A DNA stretch of 64,000 bases from NCBI GenBank assembly GCA_022059125.1, contig JAEUWY010000008.1:2046001-2110000 (forward strand). The letters run 5' to 3'. A model generated the notes under the pieces. The model was not told the DNA's origin. It made no database searches and worked only from the letters and a program-made list of their open reading frames with translations. The stretch's first letter is position 1. Every line of letters begins with the position of its first letter. Both the position numbers and the translations under genes were made by a program. Shown piece after piece: positions 1 through 9,765 of the stretch. This DNA comes from Corynespora cassiicola. Taxonomy: Eukaryota > Ascomycota > Dothideomycetes > Pleosporales > Corynesporascaceae.

Positions 1-3000
1 CGGCCTCGACGGCCATTGCAATGTATGCAGCACCCGGGAAGACAATCTCGCTGCCGAGAAGATGGTCCTTCAGCCACGGAACGTCGGCCAGCTTCAAGAG
101 CTTCTTGAATGTAGGCGCCTGCCACGCGGTGGCGGGAATCTTTGATCCGAGGAGGTCGTGGTTGACAAACTTCTTGAAGCGCCACTCTTTGCTGGCTCTC
201 GTCTCGTGCCAGTACCTGTTTGAATGGTTCCAAGAATAGTTGGGAAGGTCGACAATCATCTTGGCTTTGTCTTTCGCAATGCGATTGACGCGGGTCAGCC
301 TGACAGCGCCGCCGGCAAGGAACAATTGGCCGGCCGATTTGTACAGGGCGAGCGTCGACCCTTCGCCACGAGTCAAGGCGGATGAGTATGGCACATCGCC
401 AATCTTGCCAGCGAGGCTCTTCTTGATCTGTGCAACTGGGCCCGAGAGCGCATTGCTAGGGCCAAGTTCGATGAGGAAGTTGGCGCCGAGCTCTCCGTCA
501 CGAAGCAGCTCCGAGGCTGCTGCGGTGAATCGTACGGGCGACACCATGTTGCTCTTCCAGTACGCCGCATCAGGCTTCTCGCCGGGCTGCATCATCTTGC
601 CCGTGACCGAACTGAACATTCGCACGTTTGAATGAGCGGGCTGATTCTGGAAGAGGTCGTCCTTGAGCAGCATCTTTTCGTAGACCTCGCCAATCTCCGC
701 CATGTAGTCCGAGTGGTATGCCAAGTCTACGAGAAGGAGACGAGCAAAGTGGCCATCAGCCTGGATCCTGTCCCGTAGCTTCTCCAACGCAGACCTAGTT
801 CCCGACATGGTCAGACTGTCCGGGCTGTTATAACAGGCAATCTGGATCTTCTCCTCCGATCGGAGGTACGGCTGAACTTTCTCGGCACCAATGCCGATAG
901 CAAGCATACCGACGGGCTCTGCAGGGGTTCCGACCTTCTTGGCAGCCTGGCCACGGTAGAAGGCCGTCTTGATGGCATCTGCGTAGGTGAGCAGACCAGC
1001 GGCAGCAGCAGCAGCGATTTCACCAGAAGAGTGTCCGACAACAGCCTCTGGCCTGACACCCCAGTCGTTCAAGACCTCCAAAAGGGCTAGTTGCAAAGCC
1101 GTCACTAGAGGCTGTGAGAACTCGGGCTGTCGGAGTGCCTCGCCGGTGCGAGCAGAAGTCAGCTCCTCGAGAAGCGTCCATTGAGGAGGCTCAGGTAGAG
1201 ATTTCAGCGCTCCGTCCAATTCTTCAATCACTTGCTGTGCGATTGGGAAGTTCTTTACGAGCTCTGCGCCCATCTGAGACCATTGTGCGCCTTGGCCGGT
1301 GAACACGAAGCCAATGCGGGGAGGTGAGGCGGCCTGTTTTCCTGTCACCAAGTCTTCAGGCGTGAGCTTCGTTTTGGTGGAGCGCGTAATGGCAAAGGCA
1401 CGGTGGTAGAGCTTGCTTCTCCTCTCACTGAGCGTGTAGGCCAAGTTGTCAATGTCGATCGATACCATGGGATTGAGGAAGTGGGAGGACAATGCTTTGG
1501 CATAGCCCATGAGCGAATTAGGGTCGTTTGCAGACAAGACCAAGAGTTTCGGGGGTGCCTTGTCCTCTGTCTCCTCTCCGGTGGAATCCTCATCCTCGTC
1601 TTCATCGTCGTCGAAGAAGTTGCTGGAGATGGTCTGGTAGGACGAGACATGCGGGGACGACGTGGCATTCTCGAGCACCACGTGGGCATTGGCACCACCA
1701 AAGCCAAAGGAGTTTACACTCGCTCGTCGGATGATAGATCCGCGAGGCCACGGAACCAGGGTGCGGCTAGCGCGAAGGTTGAACGCCTTCCAATCGATCT
1801 TGGGGCTCGGTGTTATGAATGTTGGGTTTCCTGGAATTTGGCCGCGCTCCACAGCCATGGTAGCCTTTAGTAGACCAGAAAGACCGGCAGCGGCCTCTGA
1901 GTGGCCAATGTTACTCTTGATTGATCCGATTATGAGCTCCCGGCCAGGCTGGCGGCCGGGCCCAAAGACCGAAGCGACACCGCGAACTTCAATTGGATCA
2001 CCAGTGAGGGTGCCGGTTCCGTGGCACTCAACATACTGGGTAGCCAGGAAATCGGAGATTCCAGCGTTCTTGTACGCTGTCCTGGTCACAGCAGCCTGAG
2101 CCTCTGAGCTGGGATTGGCGATTCCGGCGGTACGACCGGAGGCGTTTGAAGCTGTGCCGCGGATTATGGCTCGAATGGGATCATTGTCGCGGATGGCGTC
2201 GTCAAGCCTCTTTAGGTAGACGATGTTGATACCCTCAGCTTTGACATAGCCATCCGCATTGGCGTCAAAACTCTGGCATTTGCCCGACGCGGACATGGTC
2301 ATGTTCATGGTCCCGACCTCTTCGTTGTGCTCTGGGGCAAGCCACATGTTCGTGCCGCCCACGATCATGGCTTCGGCCTGGTTGCTGTCCAGGAAGCGGC
2401 AGGCAACGTCTAGGGAGACGAGACTGCCTGAGCAAGCCGTGTCAATCGACATGCTCGGACCCGTGACGTTCAAGAAGTGGCTGATGCGGTTGCTGAGGAT
2501 GGACGGCGAAAGTCCCACGGTGATGGAGTCTGCCCTGTCCTCTGGATCGCGGTTCTGAATGGCCGCGTAGTCGGTGAAGCTGTTGCCGACGATGACACCA
2601 GTCTTGGTGCCGCTGATTTTCTCGAGCGGGATACCGCCGTTCTCCAAGCATTCGTATGCTACTTCGAGGAGCTGGCGTTGCTGAGGGTCCATGGCGATGC
2701 AGTCAGCCCGGCTGATGCTGAAGAACTGTCCGTCGAAGACAGCCGGGTCGACATCCTCCAAGAACATGCCGCCGGCCGACTTCATCGTCCGGGGTCTTCT
2801 GGTTCCATCGAAGTGACCAGCAAGATTGAAACGGGTGGCAGGTGGCACATTGCTGGCCATCTCTCCTCGCTTGAGGAGGTCCCATAGGGCAGTTGGGGAG
2901 TTGCTGTGCCCGGGGAGTCGGCAGCCCATGCCAACTATCGCAATGGGAGTTTGGACTCGCGGTTCGGGGGAGGTGGCGACATGAGGATTGTTTCCATCGT

Positions 3001-3082
3001 CACTAGAGCACAGGCTAGTGTTTTCCGAGTCCTCTGGACTTCTGTTGCTAATTGGTGTGCTGTTCAAGGTAGTGGAAGCCAT
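1..3082 (-). CDS. Highly reducing polyketide synthase, N-terminal part (runs off left edge)
   Basis: The frame is open from an ATG at 3082 to the window edge, giving about 1027 residues with no intron needed. The ketosynthase domain starts near residue 44 (AIVGMGCRLPG); its Cys lies in DTACSGS near residue 216, followed by VECHGTGT and KSNIGHSE with the two catalytic His. A malonyl acyltransferase follows, with [10 protein letters not shown] and the serine motif GHSSGE near residue 683. The dehydratase domain begins just before the edge, with its catalytic His near residue 1007 in DHLLGSEIVFP. KS-AT-DH order with this DH type is typical of iterative fungal HR-PKS; the missing part should hold methyltransferase, ER, KR and ACP, which cannot be seen. 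The enzyme would build a reduced polyketide chain from malonyl-CoA in the cytosol. It diverges from an alpha/beta-hydrolase, and their shared promoter carries two copies of the cluster motif. Confidence 0.95.
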   Translation of the reverse strand, partial: MASTTLNSTPISNRSPEDSENTSLCSSDDGNNPHVATSPEPRVQTPIAIVGMGCRLPGHSNSPTALWDLLKRGEMASNVPPATRFNLAGHFDGTRRPRTMKSAGGMFLEDVDPAVFDGQFFSISRADCIAMDPQQRQLLEVAYECLENGGIPLEKISGTKTGVIVGNSFTDYAAIQNRDPEDRADSITVGLSPSILSNRISHFLNVTGPSMSIDTACSGSLVSLDVACRFLDSNQAEAMIVGGTNMWLAPEHNEEVGTMNMTMSASGKCQSFDANADGYVKAEGINIVYLKRLDDAIRDNDPIRAIIRGTASNASGRTAGIANPSSEAQAAVTRTAYKNAGISDFLATQYVECHGTGTLTGDPIEVRGVASVFGPGRQPGRELIIGSIKSNIGHSEAAAGLSGLLKATMAVERGQIPGNPTFITPSPKIDWKAFNLRASRTLVPWPRGSIIRRASVNSFGFGGANAHVVLENATSSPHVSSYQTISSNFFDDDEDEDEDSTGEETEDKAPPKLLVLSANDPNSLMGYAKALSSHFLNPMVSIDIDNLAYTLSERRSKLYHRAFAITRSTKTKLTPEDLVTGKQAASPPRIGFVFTGQGAQWSQMGAELVKNFPIAQQVIEELDGALKSLPEPPQWTLLEELTSARTGEALRQPEFSQPLVTALQLALLEVLNDWGVRPEAVVGHSSGEIAAAAAAGLLTYADAIKTAFYRGQAAKKVGTPAEPVGMLAIGIGAEKVQPYLRSEEKIQIACYNSPDSLTMSGTRSALEKLRDRIQADGHFARLLLVDLAYHSDYMAEIGEVYEKMLLKDDLFQNQPAHSNVRMFSSVTGKMMQPGEKPDAAYWKSNMVSPVRFTAAASELLRDGELGANFLIELGPSNALSGPVAQIKKSLAGKIGDVPYSSALTRGEGSTLALYKSAGQLFLAGGAVRLTRVNRIAKDKAKMIVDLPNYSWNHSNRYWHETRASKEWRFKKFVNHDLLGSKIPATAWQAPTFKKLLKLADVPWLKDHLLGSEIVFPGAAYIAMAVEA

Positions 3083-3456
3083 TGTAGTGTACTTGTCAAC
3101 GTATAGTCAATTGATCAAGTAAGATAGACTTCAGTATGCCCAAAGCTTTGAGAAATCAAATGGTCCGTGGGGGCAAAGTTGGAATGTATGAACGAGTAAA
3201 GAACAGGCTAGCAATGAGGGGAATATCAGAAATGTCTTGTTGTTGCTGTACCTTGAGGTCCTGTCAAGTATTTGAGCAAGTCACCCCATCTCCATCTTCA
3301 TCACACAATTCTTATCATTCTCCAACTTGGTTAGCGTCTTCCCCGATTAGGATGGGGCTACGAGCTACTGTTGTAGTACCGGGTAGGGCTAACTACCCTA
3401 GTCAGCAGATTGCGCAGCGCGATTAGAACCGCCCGTTTCACTCTAACTTTCAATGC

Positions 3457-3469
3457 CGCTTACATGCAG
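3457..3469 (+). promoter_or_regulatory. Cluster motif copy 1 (CTTACATGCAG core)
   Basis: The sequence CGCTTACATGCAG matches the consensus CTTA(C/G)NTGCA(T/G) found in two other promoter regions of this cluster. It lies about 375 nt upstream of the HR-PKS start and 400 nt upstream of the hydrolase start. The function as a binding site is inferred only from recurrence. Confidence 0.5.
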
Positions 3470-3655
3470 TACATTCCGAGTGTCGGCCGAACGGCTGCAC
3501 CTCTTCACGGTATTTTCCCGAGCCTACTTACTGCAATGTGTCGGAGTGGCAATTGACAAAGCAGCAGCCAAGTCTACCGGGGGACCACGAGCGAGACCGT
3601 TCAGCCACGCAGGTAAGCAGCTTATTGCTGATAATCTCCGCCTGCACGATTATCA

Positions 3656-3667
3656 TTACTTGCATGA
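3656..3667 (+). promoter_or_regulatory. Cluster motif copy 2 (ATTACTTGCAT core)
   Basis: The sequence ATTACTTGCATG matches the same cluster motif with A instead of C at its first position. It lies about 200 nt upstream of the hydrolase start codon. Confidence 0.45.
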
Positions 3668-3867
3668 TCCTGCATCCTGGCGGATTCGGGCAGTAATCGT
3701 CCGCTGCAGGGAAATACGCTCGGCAATTGTCATTTGGAACATGTGTACATCCGCAACTCCTAGGCCGTTTACAAAGTAGACGCCTCTGTCTTTTGGATTT
3801 CTGCAATCGCCCTCATCATATTCGGAACCTCTCCTCTTATTCTAAAATTTTCACATTATTACCCAAA

Positions 3868-4820
3868 ATGAGAGGCAGAGAAGATGTCAGTTTTCCAACG
3901 CTGGATGGCCTCACCCTACGAGGGTGGCTGTACCCAGCAGCTCAGAGAGGTCCGGCCATCATCATGACACCCGGCGTACGTAGAATCAAAACATCTGAAC
4001 AAATGGAAAGTTTTTTCTAACTGAAATCGTGCAGTTCAACATGACCAAAGAGACCATTATCAGTGATGTGGCCGAATACTATTTCGCGGCAGGCTTCACT
4101 GTCCTCAGCTACGACCCCCGCTCAATCGGAGCCAGCGATGGCATGCCACGCAACGAAAGCAACCCATCCAAGAACATGGAGGACTACATGGACGCGCTCA
4201 GCTTCCTCAAGACGCACAAGATGGTCGACCCCACTCGGATCGCGTACTGGGGCTACTCGTTCAGCGGAATGGTAGCCCTGTGCGCCGCGGCCCTCGACAA
4301 GCGCGCCAAAGCCGTCATCGCCGCGGCGCCGCTCACCATCTGGGAGTTCAAGAAGTGGAAGCAGGTGCTGGCCAAGTGCATGAAGGACCGCGAGTCGCGG
4401 CTGGCGGGCAACCGGGCGGTGAACCTGCCCATGCTGACCGACGACGGCGAGCAGCCGGCCGGCTTCGGCGAGAACTTTGAGGGCGAGGGCGTGCTCAACA
4501 TCATTGCGCGGGCCGTGGAGCTCCAGCCCAACTTCAGGCCCGAGACGGCGCTGAGCAGCTACTACCACATTGCCGCGTTCCAGCCGTTTTCGCTGCTGCC
4601 GTTTGTGACGCCCACGCCGGCCATGGTCGTGTATGGGGAGGACGATCAGATCTCGCCCTCGCAGCTCCAGAAGACGATGATTTATGATGTGCTCAGCGAG
4701 CCCAAGCAGCTCGTCACGGTGCCGGGCAAGGCACACATGAACCTTTTCAGCGGTCAGGGTTCGGAGCAGGTGTTGGGGGAGCAGATCAAGTTTCTTGATC
4801 GTGTGTGGACTAAGAAGTAG
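3868..4820 (+). CDS. Alpha/beta-hydrolase, probable polyketide transferase or offloading enzyme
   Basis: Two exons, 3868-3975 and 4035-4820, join through a 59-nt intron (GTACGT...GTGCAG) to give 297 aa. The splice restores the family's PGFNMTKE stretch after the first strand. The nucleophile elbow is GYSFSG (Ser), the acid is the Asp in VVYGEDDQ, and the His lies in GKAHMN, so the Ser-Asp-His triad is complete. No signal peptide or membrane segment is seen, so it is cytosolic. Relatives of this hydrolase type sit next to fungal HR-PKS genes and release the chain or pass it to an alcohol acceptor; the fumagillin-cluster polyketide transferase is the best-known case. Divergence from an HR-PKS that may lack its own release domain supports that role here by inference. 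A plain esterase or thioesterase remains possible. Confidence 0.87.
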
Positions 4821-5200
4821 TTAGAGTAATGATGGATTTAGAAGATGAGAATGAATTTTCATGATATGTACGCACCTTTTCACAGTGTTTTGTGCTTGTG
4901 CCGTGCGCAATACGTAGTTCAACGCCCAACTCCGAGTATTGCTCACTGCGGATCGCACATGTGGAAGAAATATATATGCCCTATATAGTCTCCAAAGCTC
5001 CGTGTCCATCCAAAGAAGCATAGGGGGTTCTCCTCCACATCAGAACCGATCAATCCATGTACCAATTTCCACAGTGGGGATAGCATGGACCTTGAAAAAT
5101 TATTGACTGCTACATAAAGTCCAAGAAAACACGGCAAATAACCCAGAAAGTACAAGCTTGAATGTGGTCAATGATGAGATGCTTTCCTCGAAGAAAAAGG

Positions 5201-6968
5201 TCAGCCGGCGTGCGCCGCCGCCGCCACTCCCTTGCCCAACTTCCTACGATCCACGACAAACGTCACAATCGACACGATCAAGGCCGAAGAACCGAGCGCG
5301 AGAGACACGGCATAAGCATCCCTCAAGCCATCCATGTAGGCCGCAATGGCAACCTTCAGATCGGCCGGGCTCAACAAGGCCCGCATCCCGTCCGGGCCGG
5401 CGTGGAACAGGGATTGGGCTTGGTCGGCGCCAAAGGCTGCGGTCAGGACACGGAGGAGACGGTTGCCGAAGACGACCTGGGCGATGCTGAGCCATATGGC
5501 GCCGGCCAGCAGCTGGAAGAAGAGGGCGATGGCGGAGACGGTGGCCAGGTCCGAGGCGTCGACGAGGGCCTGGCAGGCGATGATGGCAATCTGCACGCTG
5601 AGCCCGAGGCCGAGGCCCGCGGGGATCTGATAGCCGATCCATTGGCTGGCCGGCGCATCGACCTTGAGCGTGTAGATTAGCGCGCTGCCGATGGTGACGA
5701 GCGTGTTGCCGGCAATCATGACGAGCTGGAACTCGCCCGTCACGGAGATGATGATGCCGGAGACGAGGGCAAAGACGGAGCTAGTGGCCAGCAGCGGGAT
5801 GATGCGGACGCCGGACTGGGCAGGGCTGCTGCCGGAGACGGCCTGGAAGTAGATGGGGAGGTAGTAGAGGAGCACGAAGAAGCTGCTGCATATGCAGATC
5901 TGCTGCAGCATGAGAAGGGTGATGGGCTTGGTGGTCAATAGGCGCATGTTCAGTGTCGCGCGCTCCTTGAGCCAGATCTCGACGAGCACGAAGACGGCGA
6001 CGATGAAGCCGGCGCCAACGATTGTCCCGATGACGTGCGAGGAGCTCCAGGCTTTGGTGATGCCGCCCCACTGCATGGCGAGAAGGAAGCAGATGACAGC
6101 ACCGAGGAGGAGAAAGGTGCCCCCAAAGTCCATCTGCAGCATCTTCTCACGCAGTGTCGCACGCACGGGCTTGCCGTGGTCTGGGGTCGAGAAGAAGATG
6201 ATGACAAAGGCACACGCGACGCCTCCGACGGGCAGATTGATCCAAAAGCACCTGCCAGACGTAAGCATTCGTTCTGATCAAGGAGAGAGAGAGAGAGAGA
6301 GATTCGCTTGGTACTCACCATCTCCAAGACACATAATCCGTAAAGGCACCTCCGACCAGTGGCCCGGCCACGCTCGCAATGGCAAAGCTGGCCGAGATGA
6401 TTCCCTGCAGGGCGGGCATCTTCTTGGGCGGCGCACTCAGGGCCACGATCAGATAGCTGCCGGTGCTGATGCCCGCGCCTCCAACGCCAGCGATTGCTCT
6501 CCCCACGATGAGGGTGCGCGAATCGGGCGCGGCAGCGCAAATGACGCTGCCGACCTCGAATATCAGGATGGAGAAGAGGTAGACGAGCTTCACGCCAAAG
6601 TACTTGTACTGCTTTCCCCACATGTTCTGGAAGGCGGCCATGGTGACGAAGAAGCCACTGCCATACCAGGCGACGTCGTCGAGGGCGCGGAACTCATCAA
6701 CTATGCGGGGGATGGCCGTGGAGATGATGGTGTTGTCGAGGGCGACCAGGAAGATAGAGAGGGCACAGGAGCTCAGGATGAGCATGAGCCTTGGGGTGGA
6801 TGGGTAGATGATGGAGTCGGCAGAATCGGTCTCTGATGCTTCCTCATAAGTCGATGTTGCTGATGCTGATGCTGGTGCCCGTGCCGACATCTTCTCGTGA
6901 GAGCCATTCTGCATGGTGCCTGAGGGAGAGGTATCGTCGAGCGACGAAGTATCGTAGTGTGGTGCCAT
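5201..6968 (-). CDS. MFS drug/metabolite exporter, DHA2 14-TM type
   Basis: Exon 1 spans 6968-6319 and exon 2 spans 6251-5201, joined by a 67-nt intron whose 3' half contains a GA-dinucleotide run near 6281-6301. The product is 566 aa. After a Ser/Thr-rich cytoplasmic N-terminus of about 70 residues comes the first helix with the motif [13 protein letters not shown], then the motif-A-like region and [11 protein letters not shown], and many further hydrophobic helices, consistent with 14 in total. The family exports toxins and drugs using the proton gradient; aflatoxin and trichothecene clusters carry such pumps. The ATG at 6968 is the first in frame. Position between the hydrolase and the P450 suggests it exports the cluster product. 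Two copies of the cluster motif lie 250-290 nt upstream of its start. Confidence 0.93.
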
Positions 6969-7225
6969 TTGGTGGTTCAATCGAGGCTATTGGCTATGAT
7001 GATGGTATGAGGCTTCGAAGGGGGAGCAACAACTAGACAACTCCACTTCGGGACTGTGGATCAAACAGCGGCAGCAGCCACACTTTTGGTAGATGGCCAT
7101 GCCAAAGACAGAAGGCTGGGTTGCGGCGTTGACAATGGCTGACAAATGACGTGCAATGCAACTATTGCATTTCCAATGGGTTTGATTGGGGGCGAAGACG
7201 GAGATGGTGATGGTGAAGGCCAGAG

Positions 7226-7265
7226 TGCTTACCTGCATAACGCCAGAGGGCGCTTACTTGCATGC
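7226..7265 (+). promoter_or_regulatory. Cluster motif copies 3 and 4
   Basis: TGCTTACCTGCATAA at 7226-7240 and CGCTTACTTGCATGC at 7251-7265 share the core CTTACYTGCAT. They lie in the same orientation 25 nt apart, about 250-290 nt upstream of the MFS start. They match the copies in the P450-SDR and PKS-hydrolase intergenic regions. Confidence 0.55.
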
Positions 7266-7297
7266 ACCAACTAGGGGTGCCGACGGGACGGTACGCG

Positions 7298-7328
7298 AAG
7301 GATCGACCAAGGATCGACCAAGGATCGG
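7298..7328 (+). repeat. 11-bp tandem repeat, about 2.8 copies
   Basis: The unit AAGGATCGACC occurs twice in full and once in part (ending AAGGATCGG). It lies downstream of the P450 in the MFS upstream region. No function is evident. Confidence 0.8.
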
Positions 7329-7596
7329 GCACGATGCAACAAGCTTTTCTAGACCCTAGACGATACGGTGCCACTAGGCTACCTTTGGAAAGTGGCAAGG
7401 TAAGTGGTGGGGCACCGCTGGCTTGTGCTGCCAGGTGTCACATGGGATAGAAGATTTACAGGGTCTCCCCAAAGAGGAAAAGTAAACAAAGATTGTTGAG
7501 TTGGCATAAGTCCCTCATGTGGAGCGCATCCATTGGCAATGCAAGGCAAAAAGTACTAGCTAGCAGAACATGGCCCGGCCCAGCCATCCGTTTCCC

Positions 7597-9182
7597 CTAA
7601 CACATGGCCTTGATGACAGCCCTCACCCCCTTGCTGTGACGAGGCGGCATGGGCACCACCATGTCCAGTACAAAGCCCGCATCCTCCTTGGTTGTGTCAT
7701 ACAACTCCATGTCGAACCGCCGGAACAGCGTGGCTATGGCGACATACAGCTCCATGTATGCGAGCTCCTTGCCCAGGCATCCCCGCGACCCTTTGCCAAA
7801 CGACGCGAGGTAGTGCGCCAGCGGCCGTCCGCCGGGCCCCGTCGCCTTGTCGAGCCATCTCTCCGGCTGGAAGGCGTGGGCGTTGGGGAACACATCCTCG
7901 TTGCTGTGCACCGAGTAGGCGTCCATGGAGACCATGACGCCGGGCGGGATGACCCAGTCGTTGAAGCGCCAGGCATGTAGGCGGTTGATGCGAGGCATTC
8001 CTTGGACCTGACCGTATGACATGCGGATTGATTCCTGGATGACCGCGCTGAGGTAGGGCAGCTTCTCAAGGTCGCTGTAGGGGAGGATGACGGTGGAGTC
8101 GGGCATGGCGTGGACGAGTTCGGCCTTGAGGCGTGCGAGCACGTCGGCGTTGTCGAGCAGGTGGAAGGTCCCCACGGTTAGGGCCCATTTTGTGGTTTCC
8201 ATGCCGGCACCCACGACACTGGTGGCTTCCTCCGTCAGTCGATCTATGGATTTGTCCGAGGCGGGGAGGTTGGAGTTGAGGATATCGTGGAAGATGGTTG
8301 GATGGGAGACGTCGACTCCTTTGACTTGGTCGCCGTTCACGATGGCTGCAACCTGCTCCCGGATACTCTGTTCGCACCCCGTCAGCGTAGTCCTTGATAT
8401 GCTAGTGGAGTAAGACCCACGGTTGTAAACTCGACAATGGGCCTCACATGCGGCATGAGCTTGAGCATGATGGGCACCGGAATCAGACGCATCATGTCGT
8501 TGAAGATCTGGAAGTGCGTGTTCCAATGCGCATACCACGCGAGAGCCTGCACACCTTTGGCGAGAGGCGACTCAAAGTCTGGCGCTGCCGAGCATGTCGT
8601 CGAGCGGCCAAAGGCCAGTGCCGTCACAGTGTCCATGGTCATGCTCGACCACACGTCATTGAAGTTGACCACCTTGCCCGTCCCCGCATACTCGGTCGCC
8701 AAGCGGAAGGAGATGCGCTCAATGATTTCGGTCAAGCCATTGTGCAGGCTACGGATGCGCTGCTTGGAGAAGAAGGGATTCAGGGCCGCCCGCCGCTCCT
8801 GGTGCTGCTCGGCTTTGGAGGTGCTAAAGGTGGCGTTCGGAATGCCGAAGCGGTATCTGAACTTTTCCGACTTGTCCATGGGCTTGGACCGCGTGCTGGG
8901 ACCGTAGAGCTCGGAGAAGAAGGTTGGATCATTGATGTGCAGCTCATGGGGGGTTATGCGCACGATGGGGCCGTACTGCCGATGGAGCTTCTCGACCTGG
9001 CGTGCGAACCGGCCGCCCTCGCCGCCGCCGGCAAGGAGGTCGTAGTATGCCTCATACCAGCGCGTGATGGCGGCCAGCCTGGGGCCTGGAAACTTTGCCA
9101 GAGGGCTGAAGAAGAGCCTGTAGACCACAAGGGCCAGGCAATAGAGGGCGTAGGCAGCGGCAAGCAGAGACAGGTGCAACAT
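7597..9182 (-). CDS. Cytochrome P450 monooxygenase
   Basis: Exon 1 spans 9182-8421 and exon 2 spans 8367-7597, joined by a 53-nt intron (GTGGGT...AACAG), giving 510 aa, a normal length. An N-terminal hydrophobic helix anchors it in the ER and is followed by the hinge PLAKFPGPRL. The oxygen-binding I-helix reads GAGMETTKW, the K-helix ExxR is in QESIRMS, the PERF-like motif is QPERWLD, and the heme-Cys loop is FGKGSRGCLG (Cys near residue 450). All catalytic landmarks are intact. The N-terminal style resembles the trichodiene-oxygenase group of fungal cluster P450s, but the substrate cannot be assigned. It diverges from the SDR across 583 nt containing four copies of the cluster motif, so the two are likely co-regulated tailoring enzymes. 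The ATG at 9182 was chosen because it precedes the membrane anchor directly. Confidence 0.94.
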
Positions 9183-9341
9183 GGTCGCGTCAAAGGGCGT
9201 GCTGGATCGTCTTGGCAAGATGGCCCAGGGCACGGATTGCGATTCTTTTACTTATGGCCGCCGCAGAGAGTGCGACTCGGCATAGCCAGCCCGCTGTGCC
9301 ATGTTCGCTGCAAGGCACATCCGGCCGGCACGCCAGACGGG

Positions 9342-9434
9342 CATTACATGCAGGGCAGCATGGCGGATGCGGGTGGTGCTTAGCTGCATATGTCAGCCTT
9401 GCTTAGCTGCATATCCCGCCTGCTTAGCTGCATA
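9342..9434 (+). promoter_or_regulatory. Cluster motif copies 5-8, including three identical 14-mers
   Basis: CATTACATGCAGG lies at 9342-9354, followed by three exact copies of TGCTTAGCTGCATA at 9377-9390, 9400-9413 and 9421-9434, all on the + strand with 21-23 nt spacing. The array lies 160-250 nt upstream of the P450 start and 330-420 nt upstream of the SDR start. Spacing near two helical turns fits several bound regulator molecules on one face of the DNA. That interpretation is inference. Confidence 0.6.
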
Positions 9435-9699
9435 CACGGCTGCTCCCTGCGCCTCACCCGCCCCGTGCGCAGCCCCGCGGCACTCTGGCATGGCCAACCA
9501 CCACGCCGGCATGCGAAGGCACACAATGCTGGTGTGTGAGCTGTTCCTTGTACCGAGCAGCTGTGCATCGCGCCGCTGACAAACCCAGTCTGGACGTCGC
9601 TTCGCCAGCCTGCGATAACAGTACGCCTTCTTCCGTCCGACACGCCTTTTGCCCAGCTCACCTGAATCCCCTCCCCCGCTCCGTCTTATCGTCACTTGC

Positions 9700-9757
9700 C
9701 AATTCCAATTCCAATTCCAATTTCAATTCCAGTTCCAGTTCCAGTCCCAGTTCCAAA
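9700..9757 (+). repeat. Hexamer microsatellite (TTCCAA/TTCCAG) in SDR 5' leader
   Basis: About nine degenerate copies of a 6-bp unit, first TTCCAA and then TTCCAG, end within 10 nt of the SDR start codon. It probably lies in the transcribed leader. Copy number could vary between strains. Confidence 0.8.
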
Positions 9758-9765
9758 CAACAGTC

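Larger units (their letters stand above)
3083..3867. promoter_or_regulatory. Divergent promoter region between HR-PKS and hydrolase
   Basis: This 785-nt stretch has no convincing gene. It separates the divergent starts of the HR-PKS and the alpha/beta-hydrolase, so it should hold both promoters. It contains two matches to the motif shared by the promoters of this cluster (3457-3469 and 3656-3667). No strong TATA box was seen. Confidence 0.7.
6969..7596. promoter_or_regulatory. Intergenic region upstream of the MFS gene and downstream of the P450
   Basis: This 628-nt stretch has no credible gene. It holds the promoter of the leftward MFS exporter and the 3' region of the leftward P450. Visible elements are a CRE-like TGACGTGC at 7147-7154, two copies of the cluster motif at 7226-7265, and an 11-bp tandem repeat at 7298-7328. 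Confidence 0.6.
9183..9765. promoter_or_regulatory. Divergent promoter region between P450 and SDR
   Basis: No gene is seen in this 583-nt stretch. It separates the divergent starts of the P450 and the SDR. It carries four copies of the cluster motif between 9342 and 9434 and, next to the SDR start, a pyrimidine-rich hexamer repeat. Confidence 0.7.

Noticed and set aside
4122..4736. 204-codon minus-strand frame opposite the hydrolase
   Set aside because: It is a compositional shadow of the hydrolase coding sequence, rich in Arg, His and Leu.
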